A stretch of DNA of 14,458 bases from Smittium culicis. Its lineage: Eukaryota; Kickxellomycota; Harpellomycetes; Harpellales; Legeriomycetaceae. The notes beneath the pieces are model-generated. The model ran no database searches, had not been told where the DNA came from, and was given only the letters and a program-made list of their open reading frames with translations. Location: assembly GCA_001970855.1 (NCBI GenBank), contig LSSN01000402.1:1-14458 (forward strand). Reading direction: 5' to 3'. Within the stretch, counting starts at the first letter, position 1. Each line of letters starts with the position of its first letter. The position numbers and the translations under genes were made by a program. Positions 1 through 9,297 of the stretch are shown piece by piece.

Positions 1-4
1 TAAA

Positions 5-24
5 CCCCCCCCCCCCCCGCCCCC
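5..24. repeat. Near-pure C tract
   Basis: Fourteen C, one G, then five C stand at the left end of an otherwise very AT-rich sequence. No iterated telomere unit follows (TAAACCC occurs only once), so this is a homopolymer tract and not a telomere. At a sequence end it could also be an assembly or sequencing artefact. Confidence 0.85.
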
Positions 25-965
25 ATATTTTTGTATTTCAATACAAGTTAAATTATATATTTAATTCAGTTTATTTTTTAGTGTATATTGAACTTTTTAA
101 TATATTATACATTATAATTGATATAAAAGATATTAAAATGTAATATAAAGTATAACAACTCAGAAAGAGTTGGAAATAAAAGACTAAGAATTTTTATGAT
201 TTATATTTTCTTTTGTTAAAGGTAAATAAAAATACTCTAAAGTTTCTATTCAATTTATTTATTTCTATTTGGCTTGGTTAAATAATTAAATTATTATTGT
301 GAAATTATGATATCGAAATCTTACATCGGATCACTTCATAGTAGTTATAGTGTGTTTGTTTTATACAATTCAAAGAAATTTTCACGGTAACCATTTTAAC
401 AATCCAAAAGTGAATTCTACAACCTAAAGTTTAATTGGATTATGAATTAGTTTAGATCTCTTCTAGTGAGAAATTTAGATACAAGTGAAAAATAAAATCG
501 TCAGATTAATATAAAAAGTTAGGGATTATCTTATATCTTGGCACAAAGGCATGAATTACCAGAATATTTTCTCTAAAGACGTTAATTGAAATAAAATAAT
601 TTACTAATACTTTGAAGTTCCAGGTACTCCAGCATGGATACGAGAGAGAAAAATCCTTAAGAATTAAAAAAGTATATAAAATAGAGTGTCAGGGTTGAAT
701 TTTAAAAATAAATAATAGAGAGTATACATAGCTATTTTTTGTAAGTTTATGTGCGGATTTTAAAAAATGGCCACATATTGTTAAAAAATTGTTTTATATA
801 ATACCATAGAACTGGAGATATTTATTAGAATTTATTATCAAGACCAAGTAATTATAATTTAGAAGAATTTTGAAGCTATGTGCCAAGTTTTTAGGACATC
901 AGTTATATCAGCAATAAAAATTATATCAGAGATTGGAAATGATTTAAATTAAATTTATATATAGT

Positions 966-971
966 TTTATT
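966..971 (-). terminator. Candidate poly(A) signal of the 994-1488 gene
   Basis: TTTATT on the plus strand is AATAAA on the coding strand and lies about 25 nt past the stop codon. Such hexamers are frequent by chance in DNA this AT-rich, so position is the only support. Confidence 0.35.
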
Positions 972-993
972 GCTTAAAAAGATAATGTAACCA

Positions 994-1488
994 TTATTTG
1001 TCTACAGCCTGCTCGAGAACAAGCAGATGTGCTTTAACTTCCAAATAGTCTTTGGTAAAGATATCTGATAGTTTTCTACCTTCGGCTCTAAGCTTTTCGA
1101 TTTCAGCCTTTGTTGCGGAAGTTTGTTGTAAACTAGATAGTTGGGTTTCAAAGGAATCAATTTTTCTAACGTATTCCTGGATGGTATTGGCAGTCTTCTC
1201 CAATTCGTTGACAGATGATAGGATCAAAGAGCTGGCGGATTGGTATTGCTCAATCAAGTAGTAGAAACCATACCCACCAGATAAGGTAGCACCTAACAAG
1301 AAACCGAACATACCACCCCGAATACCAGCAAATGTTTTAGGCTTTGATTTGGCTTTACTCGAAGATTCAGTGGCATTTGAGGGAGCTGACGAGCGGACAA
1401 AGCGCGAGGTAGAAATGGATCGAATAGTGGAGAGCTTTGAGGCAAGCTGAGAAGCCCTTCGCATTTGGGATAGAGATATATTGTTCAT
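994..1488 (-). CDS. Mitochondrial membrane-anchored coiled-coil protein, function unknown
   Basis: A 164-residue protein with three visible parts. Residues 1 to about 35 are rich in Arg, Ser and Ala and lack acidic residues (R10, R11, K18, R23, R29, R32), as in a mitochondrial matrix-targeting presequence. Residues about 57-80 form one glycine-rich hydrophobic segment (RGGMFGFLLG... ending in YYLI), a likely membrane anchor. Residues about 83-164 are heptad-like and charged, consistent with a coiled coil. This layout resembles small uncharacterised fungal mitochondrial inner-membrane proteins; that family match is from memory and no function is known to me. The start at 1488 has AAA before the ATG. 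Met9 is a possible alternative start that would still leave a presequence. The gene is divergent from the TrhO-like gene, 387 bp away. A candidate poly(A) signal lies just past the stop. The codons are far less AT-biased than the flanks, which supports a real gene. Confidence 0.85.
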   Translation of the reverse strand: MNNISLSQMRRASQLASKLSTIRSISTSRFVRSSAPSNATESSSKAKSKPKTFAGIRGGMFGFLLGATLSGGYGFYYLIEQYQSASSLILSSVNELEKTANTIQEYVRKIDSFETQLSSLQQTSATKAEIEKLRAEGRKLSDIFTKDYLEVKAHLLVLEQAVDK

Positions 1489-1875
1489 TTTTGAAACGCC
1501 AGGAGAGCAGTGTGGATTTTTTGCCGTTAAAAGATACCAAAAAAATGGTCAACAAAATTTAATCTACCTTTAAGCCCCAAAGTAAGAAATTTCCTTAATT
1601 TTCCTCGAAAAAGGCAGATTTGTAATGTGAAGCTCTTGGCCAATAATAGCCTCAATACAGCCCATCGCCTAATAAGCCAATAGAATATAGATATTAAAAT
1701 ACTAATCAAATCAAATATTATAGCCAATGGATTGTCGAGATAAAAGATGAGAGATACGTCTGATCAGCCAGTGATATTTGAGGAGTTTATTTCAAAAAAC
1801 AGCTAAAGTTTGAGAATTTTTGAGGTTTGGCTCAGATTTTGAGGCAATATATCTCAATATCAATCAGTACGCAGT
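1489..1875. promoter_or_regulatory. Shared divergent promoter region of two mitochondrial-type genes
   Basis: This 387-bp gap separates two genes transcribed outward, so it must hold both promoters. A TATA-like stretch (TATATCTC at about 1849) lies some 25 bp before the plus-strand ATG. No known activator site could be assigned. Short minus-strand frames inside the gap have no supporting features. Confidence 0.6.
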
Positions 1876-3414
1876 ATGAGACTTTTAGCAGCTACTATCC
1901 ATAAAAACCTTCTTAGCAAGCAACTTAAGACCCTTCCAAAAAGCGTCACCCAATTCACACTCACACCCAAAGCATGCAGCGTATACGCTACGAAACTATT
2001 GCGCTCTTACTCGACCGAGATCGAAAACAACTCCATATCGATTGAGAGCCGTAAGAAGTTGATCCATCTAAATTCGTATGGCTCCGCTGTCCCAAGCTTC
2101 GATAAAATCGATAATTTATACATCGATGAATTGCCTTCCACAGAAGACTCACTCGATGGGTATGTAACTGCATCTTTCTATTCCTTTTTTAGCATAGATC
2201 CAGAAAGTCTTTCGCAATTGCGGTATGACCTCTTGTCAATGAATACATATTTACAGGATACAAAGCTAAGTACCATGGATCCCTCAGACCCTAATTTTTT
2301 GCAACTCCTCAGAAGCAAAATAGAAAAGAACCCTCATCCATACGTCTCTTTTTCCAAGCCAATTGATAAAATTCAACCTATCACAGGCCGCATATACATC
2401 GATAAAATCGGAATAAATGCTCAGATAAGCTTCAAAAAAGATTTGGTTAAAGCTACTCGTCTTATGCTTGAATCTATCCCCAGCCTAACAGCAAGAATAC
2501 CAACTTTTAATTTCGCCTTGTCTCATAACCGTGCATTCAAAAAGCTACATGTTCGCATACGCCCTTTGGTCTCTGTTGGCCAAAATCTTGACCTAGATGT
2601 TCTCAATAAAGAGCCTGAGTACCTCACTCCAAGTGAATGGCATAACGAGCTTTCTGACCTCTTAAATAAGGATCTCTTAGAACACAACACTCACGCTTCA
2701 GGCTGCGATAGCAATAGCTGCTCCACCACTGCTTGTAGCCACACTGACAGTAATGATTCTTCTCCAGTTCTAATAGATATGAGAAATTTCTACGAAAATA
2801 AAGTCGGAACGTTCAAAGGCGCCATTTGCCCTGATGTTGATACTTTTCGTGAAGAAATGAGCTATATAAAACAAAAATATTCAAAAAACAAAAAAAAGAG
2901 TATTTACATGTACTGTACAGGTGGTATAAGATGTTCAGTTGCTGGTGCCATACTTAAAAATGAAGGATTTGAAAACGTTAAAACTCTGCGAGGAGGAGTT
3001 ATTGCTTATGGCCAATGGATAAAATCAAGTTCTGTTGCCACTAGCACTTCGACTAGTGAAACTATACCCATTGAATCGTCCAATAACATCAAACCTAATA
3101 AACAAAAGTCTTTGTTCATCGGAAAAAACTTTACTTTCGACAAGCGCCTTGGTGAGCGTGTTACATCAGACATTTTATCAAATTGCCACCAGTGTAATGC
3201 TCCAAGCGATACATACACTAACTGCGCTAATAAAACGTGCAATATTCTCTTCATTCAATGCCCAGCTTGTATGGAAAAATATCATAATACATGTGGCTCT
3301 TCCCATTGCATTGAACAAATAAAAAAACCTGCTGAGCAGATCAAATCAGAAAAAGCACCTACCATCCATCCATACAGACACCGTATCAGACCTGAGCTAG
3401 TTTTTGGAAACTGA
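1876..3414 (+). CDS. TrhO/UPF0176-family rhodanese-domain protein, probably mitochondrial tRNA uridine hydroxylase
   Basis: A 512-residue single-exon protein. Residues 1 to about 46 are basic and hydroxylated with no acidic residue (ending RSYSTE), a likely mitochondrial presequence. About 95-230 is the N-terminal TrhO domain, with GRIYIDKIGINAQIS at 171-185. About 297-385 is the rhodanese domain, with DMRNFYENKVGTFKGA at 301-316 and the active-site loop CTGGIRC at 347-353. GKNFTFDKRLGERV (416-429) is followed by the family's cysteine-rich tail: CHQC (437-440), C450, C455, CPAC (462-465), C473 and C478, a probable metal site. Bacterial TrhO forms 5-hydroxyuridine at position 34 of some tRNAs; human TSTD2 is a eukaryotic relative. 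The same reaction on mitochondrial tRNA is inference. The protein is longer than bacterial members (about 320-350 residues) because of the presequence, a Ser/Cys-rich insert (about 265-296), a Ser/Thr-rich linker (about 384-410) and a basic C-terminal tail. The start has A at -3. Confidence 0.92.
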   Translation: MRLLAATIHKNLLSKQLKTLPKSVTQFTLTPKACSVYATKLLRSYSTEIENNSISIESRKKLIHLNSYGSAVPSFDKIDNLYIDELPSTEDSLDGYVTASFYSFFSIDPESLSQLRYDLLSMNTYLQDTKLSTMDPSDPNFLQLLRSKIEKNPHPYVSFSKPIDKIQPITGRIYIDKIGINAQISFKKDLVKATRLMLESIPSLTARIPTFNFALSHNRAFKKLHVRIRPLVSVGQNLDLDVLNKEPEYLTPSEWHNELSDLLNKDLLEHNTHASGCDSNSCSTTACSHTDSNDSSPVLIDMRNFYENKVGTFKGAICPDVDTFREEMSYIKQKYSKNKKKSIYMYCTGGIRCSVAGAILKNEGFENVKTLRGGVIAYGQWIKSSSVATSTSTSETIPIESSNNIKPNKQKSLFIGKNFTFDKRLGERVTSDILSNCHQCNAPSDTYTNCANKTCNILFIQCPACMEKYHNTCGSSHCIEQIKKPAEQIKSEKAPTIHPYRHRIRPELVFGN

Positions 3415-6190
3415 ACTTGATTTTTTTTCAACAAATTTATATTTTCTTTTTTTAAAAATATATCATACCTTTCCTACCTTCATAACCACACCCTATATTT
3501 ATGAGCGTATCAGCTCTTAATAATTTTAACATTTATATTTTCTAACTTTTATTCCAGTTATTGAACAATTTTTAATTTAGAATTCGTATTTTTTCACCAC
3601 TCAAGATATTTTTGTTTACGTAAATTTTACAGAATTTTATTTATTACTAAAATCTCATACATATATTTGAAGATAAGCATTTTAGTGCTTCAAATCTAAA
3701 ATTTTAGAATATCAAACTCGTTTCTTAGACATCAAGCTTCAGGTATTCAACAAAAGTGTGAATTAAAAAAAGATAGATGCAGATGATATATAAGCTAAAT
3801 AAGATGTGAAACTGATCGCATTAAAACTTAAGTATATTACACATTTTATAATCGCTACAATAGTATAGAGATTATAAATCATTAAATTCAAATCAAATTA
3901 AGGTTTCAGTATGCAAAGTCGTATAAACACATTTTAATAATTGTTATAACTTCTAGTTTAATAAATTATGTAAATTAGACCGAGTATTATTGCCCAAATG
4001 TTTCAGAAATAAAAAGCTAAATATTGAAACTATATTAATTATGAAAATAATATATATCTCAATATAAAGAAATGCTTCAATATTCCCATTTTTAAATTTT
4101 TATTAATTAGATTATGCGTTGTAAATGACAAAATCAAAGTATTAAGCAAATCAGATAAAAAACGAATAACATACCAATATACTGGATAGTTTTTTTTTTT
4201 TTATTAAAAAAAGAAGCTGATATTTTTATAGTACTTTTAAATTCTTGCAAGCATGATTTTAACAATCATATTCAAATCAAGTATATATATATATATTTAA
4301 AAAATTTTTTGTTCTGCAAAATGTAAATACTTACACAGACCACCAAAATTTTTATACTATTTCACACACCTGTCAGCTATTAACTAAAAGACGTATCACT
4401 AGGAATTAAACACCTACACATTTTTTGATATGATCATTTGTTCAATGTGATTATAAAATGAAAACAATAGTTTAGTAAATATATATTATATTCTACCTCA
4501 AGAATGAAATTATTAATAGAACATCATTCTAGTGCATCAAAAAATATACCAAACAATAAGACCTGTAGAAAAAATTTCATCTAAAATATTATTGCTGATA
4601 ATAAACACCTATTTATATTTCAAGAAACTAAATTTAAATACAAAAATGTATATTCGGGAATCGATATCAATTATCTCAAGTTTATTTAGTGTTTGAATAT
4701 GTAAATTCTTTAAAAAAATTAAACAATTAAACAATTAAAAAAAATAAAAGTAATAAAAATACAGCCAATGAAATTTAGTTAATACATTGAAGTGAATCAC
4801 ATTATATAATTACTCATTTTTATTTTTTATATAAGTATATATATTGATTGTACTAGTTGTTACACAATCAATATAACTTGTATGCTTTTTGTACTAAAAA
4901 AGCTCATTAGCTGAGATCTAACAATTAAAAATATTTTTGCTCATTTTTAACCTTTCATTAGCATATTTTTAAAGCGAAAACGTTTTATTCCATTTTCTAA
5001 ATCTGCTTAGTATTCAATGTATGTTCTCTTTCTACCAAAAAAAAATACATACTCAAGGCAATATACAGAATATAAAATTCTTAAATTCAATAATGATTAT
5101 TCATTACACTGGCATTCTTATATATATTTATAATATATATGAATATGAAAAATATAACTAAAAATATTTATTTTTGCTCATATACTATCAGATATTAATT
5201 TATTCCCTCCCCGCAGAAAAAAATAAAAGACATACCAAATCAAAGAAATTGCTTTCTTTCGGCTTGAATTCATCAAAAAATATTTATTTATTTTAGATAT
5301 TTCGTAACTATTTATTATTTGAACTATAACTTATAACGATTAGCTCATAAATTCTTAACGGGAAATACGACTACTTCATTTTATATTTGTATCAAAATTT
5401 AAATTATTTTCAAAACATTCCCTGTACGAAGCGATATTTTACTCGTTTATCCCTTTTCGAGATATTTATAGAAACACATAATTCTCAGCGCAATAAAGCC
5501 GAGTTATTAACATAATTTAAAATATACATATTTAATAATTTATTTAAGCATATCCAAACATATAAAATTTCATATAAAGGCAAACTCAAATACTTTATAC
5601 AGAATATACATTTAAAAAACAGTCCTACTCTAGGGCTATATATAGAGCTTTCTCCGCATTTTAAGAAAATAATATATTTTTAACTAATACTTAATATTAT
5701 TTAATTAAATTTAGCTCAATATATATTTTTTTAAACCCTTGTTATACTATCTTTATACTGACTATATTTCTGAAAATCTCAACATACTGCCTATATCGAC
5801 CATAGGAAAATATATTCATTAAATCATTATTAGTTCTAAGAAATTGCTAATAATAGGCTACAGAATATCAAAAGTAGATATTTAAAACACCATCTCACAT
5901 CACTACTTTCTCCGCAAAATTCCTAAATTTATATATCTCAGAAAAATTAACTTGTAAATAATTTAAACTCTAATTTATACATTAAATTATCTATCGAATT
6001 ATAATTTAATATTTATTTAATTGACTTCCATAATATCCAATATATTAGATCATTTAATCCACTTTTTATTTTCATTCTAATGAAACAGTCCTTAGAAATA
6101 TATCAACTCCGCTAATTTAAATCAAAAATTTTATTCTGATAATATCAAGTGCTATTTCTGATAGTTTCTAGTTATACATAGCACTATCAT
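3415..6190. other. AT-rich intergenic spacer
   Basis: No coding frame, tRNA or rRNA can be supported. The stretch holds A/T homopolymers (for example about 4191-4202), a TA microsatellite (about 4282-4296), a perfect 12-bp hairpin at 4840-4875, and an 11-bp direct repeat CTTTCTCCGCA at 5648-5658 and 5906-5916. The first part is the 3' flank of the TrhO-like gene; no clear AATAAA was seen close to its stop. Confidence 0.7.
4840..4875. repeat. Perfect 12-bp inverted repeat (hairpin)
   Basis: TATATTGATTGT at 4840-4851 and its exact reverse complement at 4864-4875 enclose a 12-nt loop. It lies in the middle of the long spacer, about 2.1 kb before the zinc-finger gene. Twelve perfect pairs with a mixed-base core (TTGATTGT) is more than typical AT noise, but no role is evident. 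Confidence 0.7.
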
Positions 6191-6600
6191 AATATTTCCC
6201 CACCTTTCGAATTTAATTACCCCACACTAATCATCCGTTTTTTTTAAAAAAAAATCATACAACAAATACTATTTGGATTGAGTTTGAGAATTTATTGGTT
6301 TTGAATACCCAATATTTTTTAAACATATCACTCGCTAAATCATAATTTATTTTTCTCGCATAAGAATAATAATCGATACCAACTGTGTCAAGATATAATC
6401 AAGGTAAAGTACACTTTTAATCATAGCTAATTTTTTTTTTTTAGAAGCGGTTCATATTTTATATAAATGTTTATACATTTCCCCACTTATTACCCCAACA
6501 CCCCATCTTTAAACTAATTCTTAAATTTTATATAGCGTCCCCCGAATATTTGGATAATATTTTCCCAGCTCTTGAAATTTAGTTCCCCTTGATAAATCAG
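6191..6600. promoter_or_regulatory. C-tract cluster upstream of zinc-finger gene; candidate Mig1/CreA sites
   Basis: In a region otherwise poor in G+C, C4-C5 runs recur on the plus strand. CCCCAC occurs at 6198-6203, 6220-6225 and 6481-6486; CCCC at 6493-6496 and 6501-6504; CCCCCG at 6539-6544; CCCCTT at 6585-6590. CCCCAC is GTGGGG on the other strand and fits the Mig1/CreA core (SYGGRG). The 6481 copy also has the A/T run next to it that Mig1 sites usually have. CCCCTT matches the stress-response element AGGGG. The cluster ends about 350 bp before the start of a gene whose own fingers should recognise such sites, so autoregulation is plausible but inferred. Confidence 0.4.
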
Positions 6601-6954
6601 TCAAATAAGAATCTCGAAAGAGAATTACGAATCCAATTCTCCACTAAACTTTGAATTTTTTTATTCCAACTCCGATTAATACATAGAATTGAGTGGTTTT
6701 TTCTATTTGTAAAAAGTATTTCTAAAAAAAAATTGGAAATATTCTGGTAAAATCGATAAAAAAACACTGCGATTTCAAGCTTTTCAAAACGCAAAAGTTT
6801 TATGGTTGGTAAATTTACCAAATCCAAATCAAAGCTAGTCTATCAACATTTTTTACTGACCAAAACAACTATATGGGTATAGGTTGTAAAATTTGTCTAT
6901 AATACAGAAATACAAAATAAAAAGATTCATTCAATAGATTAAAAATAGTAAATA

Positions 6955-8631
6955 ATGGACAATATTCAAGAGCCAAAGAAAAGAAGGAGATCAAAGATAC
7001 CAAATCCAAACAAACCTACGATTAGGGCCTTTAAATGTCCCTTATGTCCAATGGCGTTTTTTCGCCTAGAACATCAAACCCGTCATATGCGCACACACAC
7101 CGGAGAAAAACCTCATCAATGTCAAGCACCTAATTGCGGAAAACGGTTTTCAAGAACAGATGAGCTAACTCGGCACATGCGTATTCACAGAACTGATCAT
7201 GTTAAAAAACAACGCGAAAAATCGAACAAACCAAAAATACCGAAAAACAAAAGACACTCCAACACACTTCCTCCATTGAATAGCAACCAGAATCAACTCA
7301 TCAGCCCTTTAAAAATTGAACCAAATAGCTATTACAATTCAACTAAGTTGCAGCTAATCAAATCTGCGCCGTTCACACAACAAACCGACGACTCAAATCT
7401 AATAGCTAGCAGTCTCCAAAAATTCAGTGAGTACAGCCCACAATTCGGGTTTCAATTACAACAAAATACAAATTTGTTAATACGCCCATTACCTAATCAA
7501 AGCTATCAGCAAAATTCTATGTATCAAAACCAACAAAATCAAAAGAACGATTTCTTAATTAATCTATATGGAAACAATAACTCACAATCAGGGGTGGATC
7601 CAAGCTCTTTAAGCATGTCAGCAAATTCTAGATCGATAACTAGTGTACCTCCTTTCTATTCCTCGTCTACTTCTTCAGATTTTTTCCACTATACTATGGC
7701 GAATAGTGGAGCTAATGAAGGTTTTGGTTCACAGTTTAATAATTATAATCAGCAACAATCACAAAGAGGCCATTTGCAGACATCTTCAAACTATTCTAAT
7801 GAACCTCTAATATCTTCTAAATCATTATCTGGTTATAATTATTCTTCAGGGAGAACTATTTCAAACCCATTATCAACAAATACCCGGCAGTCATATGCTA
7901 TTCCACAGATGGCTACTTCGTCTTCAACAAGCGTTCCACCAGCTACTAACTCTTCAAAATCTTCCTCTTCATCATTAGCATCAACAAATAACATTTCAGA
8001 ATTTAATAATTTCAGTCAAAACGGATTGAATAAAAATTTTTCTTACAACTCGAAAAATATACATAGCAACCAACAAAAGATTAATTCGCAATTCTCTGAG
8101 CAATCAATATCAGATATTTTCAACATACCTCTGCCTAATAGCGGAATTTCAAACAGTGTAAGTAATAGCATTCAAAATAAAAGAAAATTCGAAACACAAA
8201 TTTCCCAAAGTCAAATTTTATTTTCGAAAAACGAAGTTGCAAGCTCGCTAAAATCTAATCAGAACGATATCCAATATCAAAGTTCACGATTTCAAACTCT
8301 AAGCCAACATGTGAACAGTTCTGAGACCGAAGGTTCAATGGATTTACGCCCAATGATTCCCCAAAAATTAAGTGATACTAACGTCGATCTTAAAAGTCAA
8401 AACTCAATTCCCTCCTCTATAGATCCATACTCGTTGAGCCTTTTTGATGTTTTTGGAAAAGATACAAAATTTGCTAATTCTGACCCTTCTCAAAGTCTCC
8501 TAAAGAATCAAAATATTAATTCCAATGACAATAGCTCATTCGATCTTTTCAGCCAATATTCTTGGCAACCAATAATAGACCAAACAAGCTCAGACCTACT
8601 GTACAATTCCATATTAAATAGTCAAAAATGA
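6955..8631 (+). CDS. Mig1/CreA-like two-finger C2H2 transcription factor
   Basis: A 558-residue nuclear regulator. Finger 1 is C28-x2-C31-x12-H44-x3-H48; finger 2 is C56-x4-C61-x12-H74-x3-H78; a TGEKP linker (49-53) joins them. The recognition helices RLEHQTR (37-43) and RTDELTR (67-73) carry the DNA-contacting residues (-1, +3, +6: R/H/R and R/E/R) of fungal carbon-catabolite repressors Mig1/CreA, which bind GC-box-like SYGGRG sites. Basic clusters KKRRRSK (8-14) and about 84-100 are likely nuclear localisation signals. From about 105 onward the protein is low complexity, rich in Ser, Asn and Gln (for example 183-215 and 321-345), with four D-[FILV]-F motifs near 242, 387, 498 and 530. The start is firm: an in-frame TAA lies two codons upstream and -3 is A. 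Glucose repression is known for the family; the targets here are inferred. Nsd/other CreA paralogues remain possible, so no symbol is given. No intron is seen. Confidence 0.93.
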   Translation: MDNIQEPKKRRRSKIPNPNKPTIRAFKCPLCPMAFFRLEHQTRHMRTHTGEKPHQCQAPNCGKRFSRTDELTRHMRIHRTDHVKKQREKSNKPKIPKNKRHSNTLPPLNSNQNQLISPLKIEPNSYYNSTKLQLIKSAPFTQQTDDSNLIASSLQKFSEYSPQFGFQLQQNTNLLIRPLPNQSYQQNSMYQNQQNQKNDFLINLYGNNNSQSGVDPSSLSMSANSRSITSVPPFYSSSTSSDFFHYTMANSGANEGFGSQFNNYNQQQSQRGHLQTSSNYSNEPLISSKSLSGYNYSSGRTISNPLSTNTRQSYAIPQMATSSSTSVPPATNSSKSSSSSLASTNNISEFNNFSQNGLNKNFSYNSKNIHSNQQKINSQFSEQSISDIFNIPLPNSGISNSVSNSIQNKRKFETQISQSQILFSKNEVASSLKSNQNDIQYQSSRFQTLSQHVNSSETEGSMDLRPMIPQKLSDTNVDLKSQNSIPSSIDPYSLSLFDVFGKDTKFANSDPSQSLLKNQNINSNDNSSFDLFSQYSWQPIIDQTSSDLLYNSILNSQK

Positions 8632-8680
8632 TTATAATTTTACCCTGTAATAGATTTTTTTAAAGTAATCGATACCTAAT

Positions 8681-8686
8681 AATAAA
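8681..8686 (+). terminator. Candidate poly(A) signal of the zinc-finger gene
   Basis: AATAAA lies about 50 nt past the stop codon. The placement is good, but the hexamer is common by chance in such AT-rich DNA. Confidence 0.4.
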
Positions 8687-8730
8687 AATATTGTTCATTA
8701 CATATTTTGATATTCAAAAACTTCTTTAAA

Positions 8731-8790
8731 ATAATAATAATTATAAACCATTTAATTAATGAACAAAAAAAATTTTAAAATTATTATTAT
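8731..8790. repeat. 12-bp inverted repeat in 3' flank
   Basis: ATAATAATAATT at 8731-8742 is the exact reverse complement of 8779-8790, with a 36-nt loop. The arms are pure A/T and of low complexity, so chance or slippage is a fair explanation. Confidence 0.5.
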
Positions 8791-8813
8791 AAGACAAAAT
8801 TTCAAACAATTTT

Positions 8814-8862
8814 TTTTACTACTGGAAACAGTAATTAATAATCAGTGAATTTAGTAGTAAAA
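8814..8862. repeat. 10-bp inverted repeat enclosing a GAAA-tetraloop-like hairpin
   Basis: TTTTACTACT (8814-8823) pairs with AGTAGTAAAA (8853-8862). A shorter alternative stem, TACTG (8820-8824) with CAGTA (8829-8833), closes on a GAAA loop. The two share bases, so they would exclude each other. The site lies about 190 bp past the zinc-finger stop and may fall beyond the transcript end. Confidence 0.5.
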
Positions 8863-8935
8863 TTCCTGATATTTTAATTTGTAATAAGTATTATATAATT
8901 TTAAAAATATAAGTTTGATCTTATTATATTCGATG

Positions 8936-8958
8936 TTTATCCATCTAAGGTGGATAAA
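8936..8958. repeat. 8-bp perfect hairpin
   Basis: TTTATCCA (8936-8943) and TGGATAAA (8951-8958) flank a 7-nt loop, TCTAAGG. It lies about 300 bp past the zinc-finger stop codon. Function unknown. Confidence 0.55.
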
Positions 8959-9059
8959 TAAACTATAGAAATACCTTATATATAATGTATTGTTTGTTCA
9001 ATACCCATCAAATTCAAGCCTTTTTAAAATTTATATAACTAATAAGAAGCTTACTATTG

Positions 9060-9083
9060 TTTTTTTTTTTTTTTTTTTTTTTT
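9060..9083. repeat. T24 homopolymer tract
   Basis: An uninterrupted run of 24 T, by far the longest homopolymer in the window. On the minus strand it would be an A24 tail, which could mark a retroposed insertion lying to its right, but no target-site duplication was found. Simple replication slippage is the default reading; the length may also be inexact in the assembly. Confidence 0.8.
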
Positions 9084-9297
9084 AAAATAAATAGATATTT
9101 CATCAATAAAGTTTTGGAAGAGATTAAATATTAAAAAAAAGGTATTACCATTAAACGAAAATAAGTCTTTAGCAATCATAAAGAAAAATTGCCAATAGTT
9201 GCTAATAGATTTATTTTTTTGAATTTTAATATATTAAAATCATTTTAGAGCCTAAATCACTCATTTTCCGAGCTATTTTAAATTCTAGCATACTCAT

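Larger units (their letters stand above)
1..993. other. AT-rich flank, no supported gene
   Basis: No open frame of useful length is present on either strand. A patch at about 500-700 is less AT-rich and holds short frames with varied codons. On the plus strand one runs at about 515-586 and contains WHKG; another runs at about 600-695 and contains QHGYERE. A 42-nt GT-AG segment (581-623 region, with a CTAAT branch-like motif) lies between them. The reverse strand is equally open over parts of the patch, so no strand or product can be assigned. It could be a relic of a gene or mobile element. The rest looks like plain spacer plus the 3' flank of the minus-strand gene ending at 994. Confidence 0.6.

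Noticed and set aside
1527..1727. 66-codon minus-strand frame in the divergent promoter region
   Set aside because: Hydrophobic A/T-driven composition, no family resemblance, and it lies in the required promoter of two well-supported genes.
3006..3254. Frames overlapping the TrhO-like gene on both strands
   Set aside because: They are shadows of a gene with clear family motifs in its main frame.
6597..6827. Minus-strand frame of about 76-81 codons upstream of the zinc-finger gene
   Set aside because: It has no ATG start (begins at TTG), no domain and no convincing acceptor, and its length is within chance for DNA this AT-rich.
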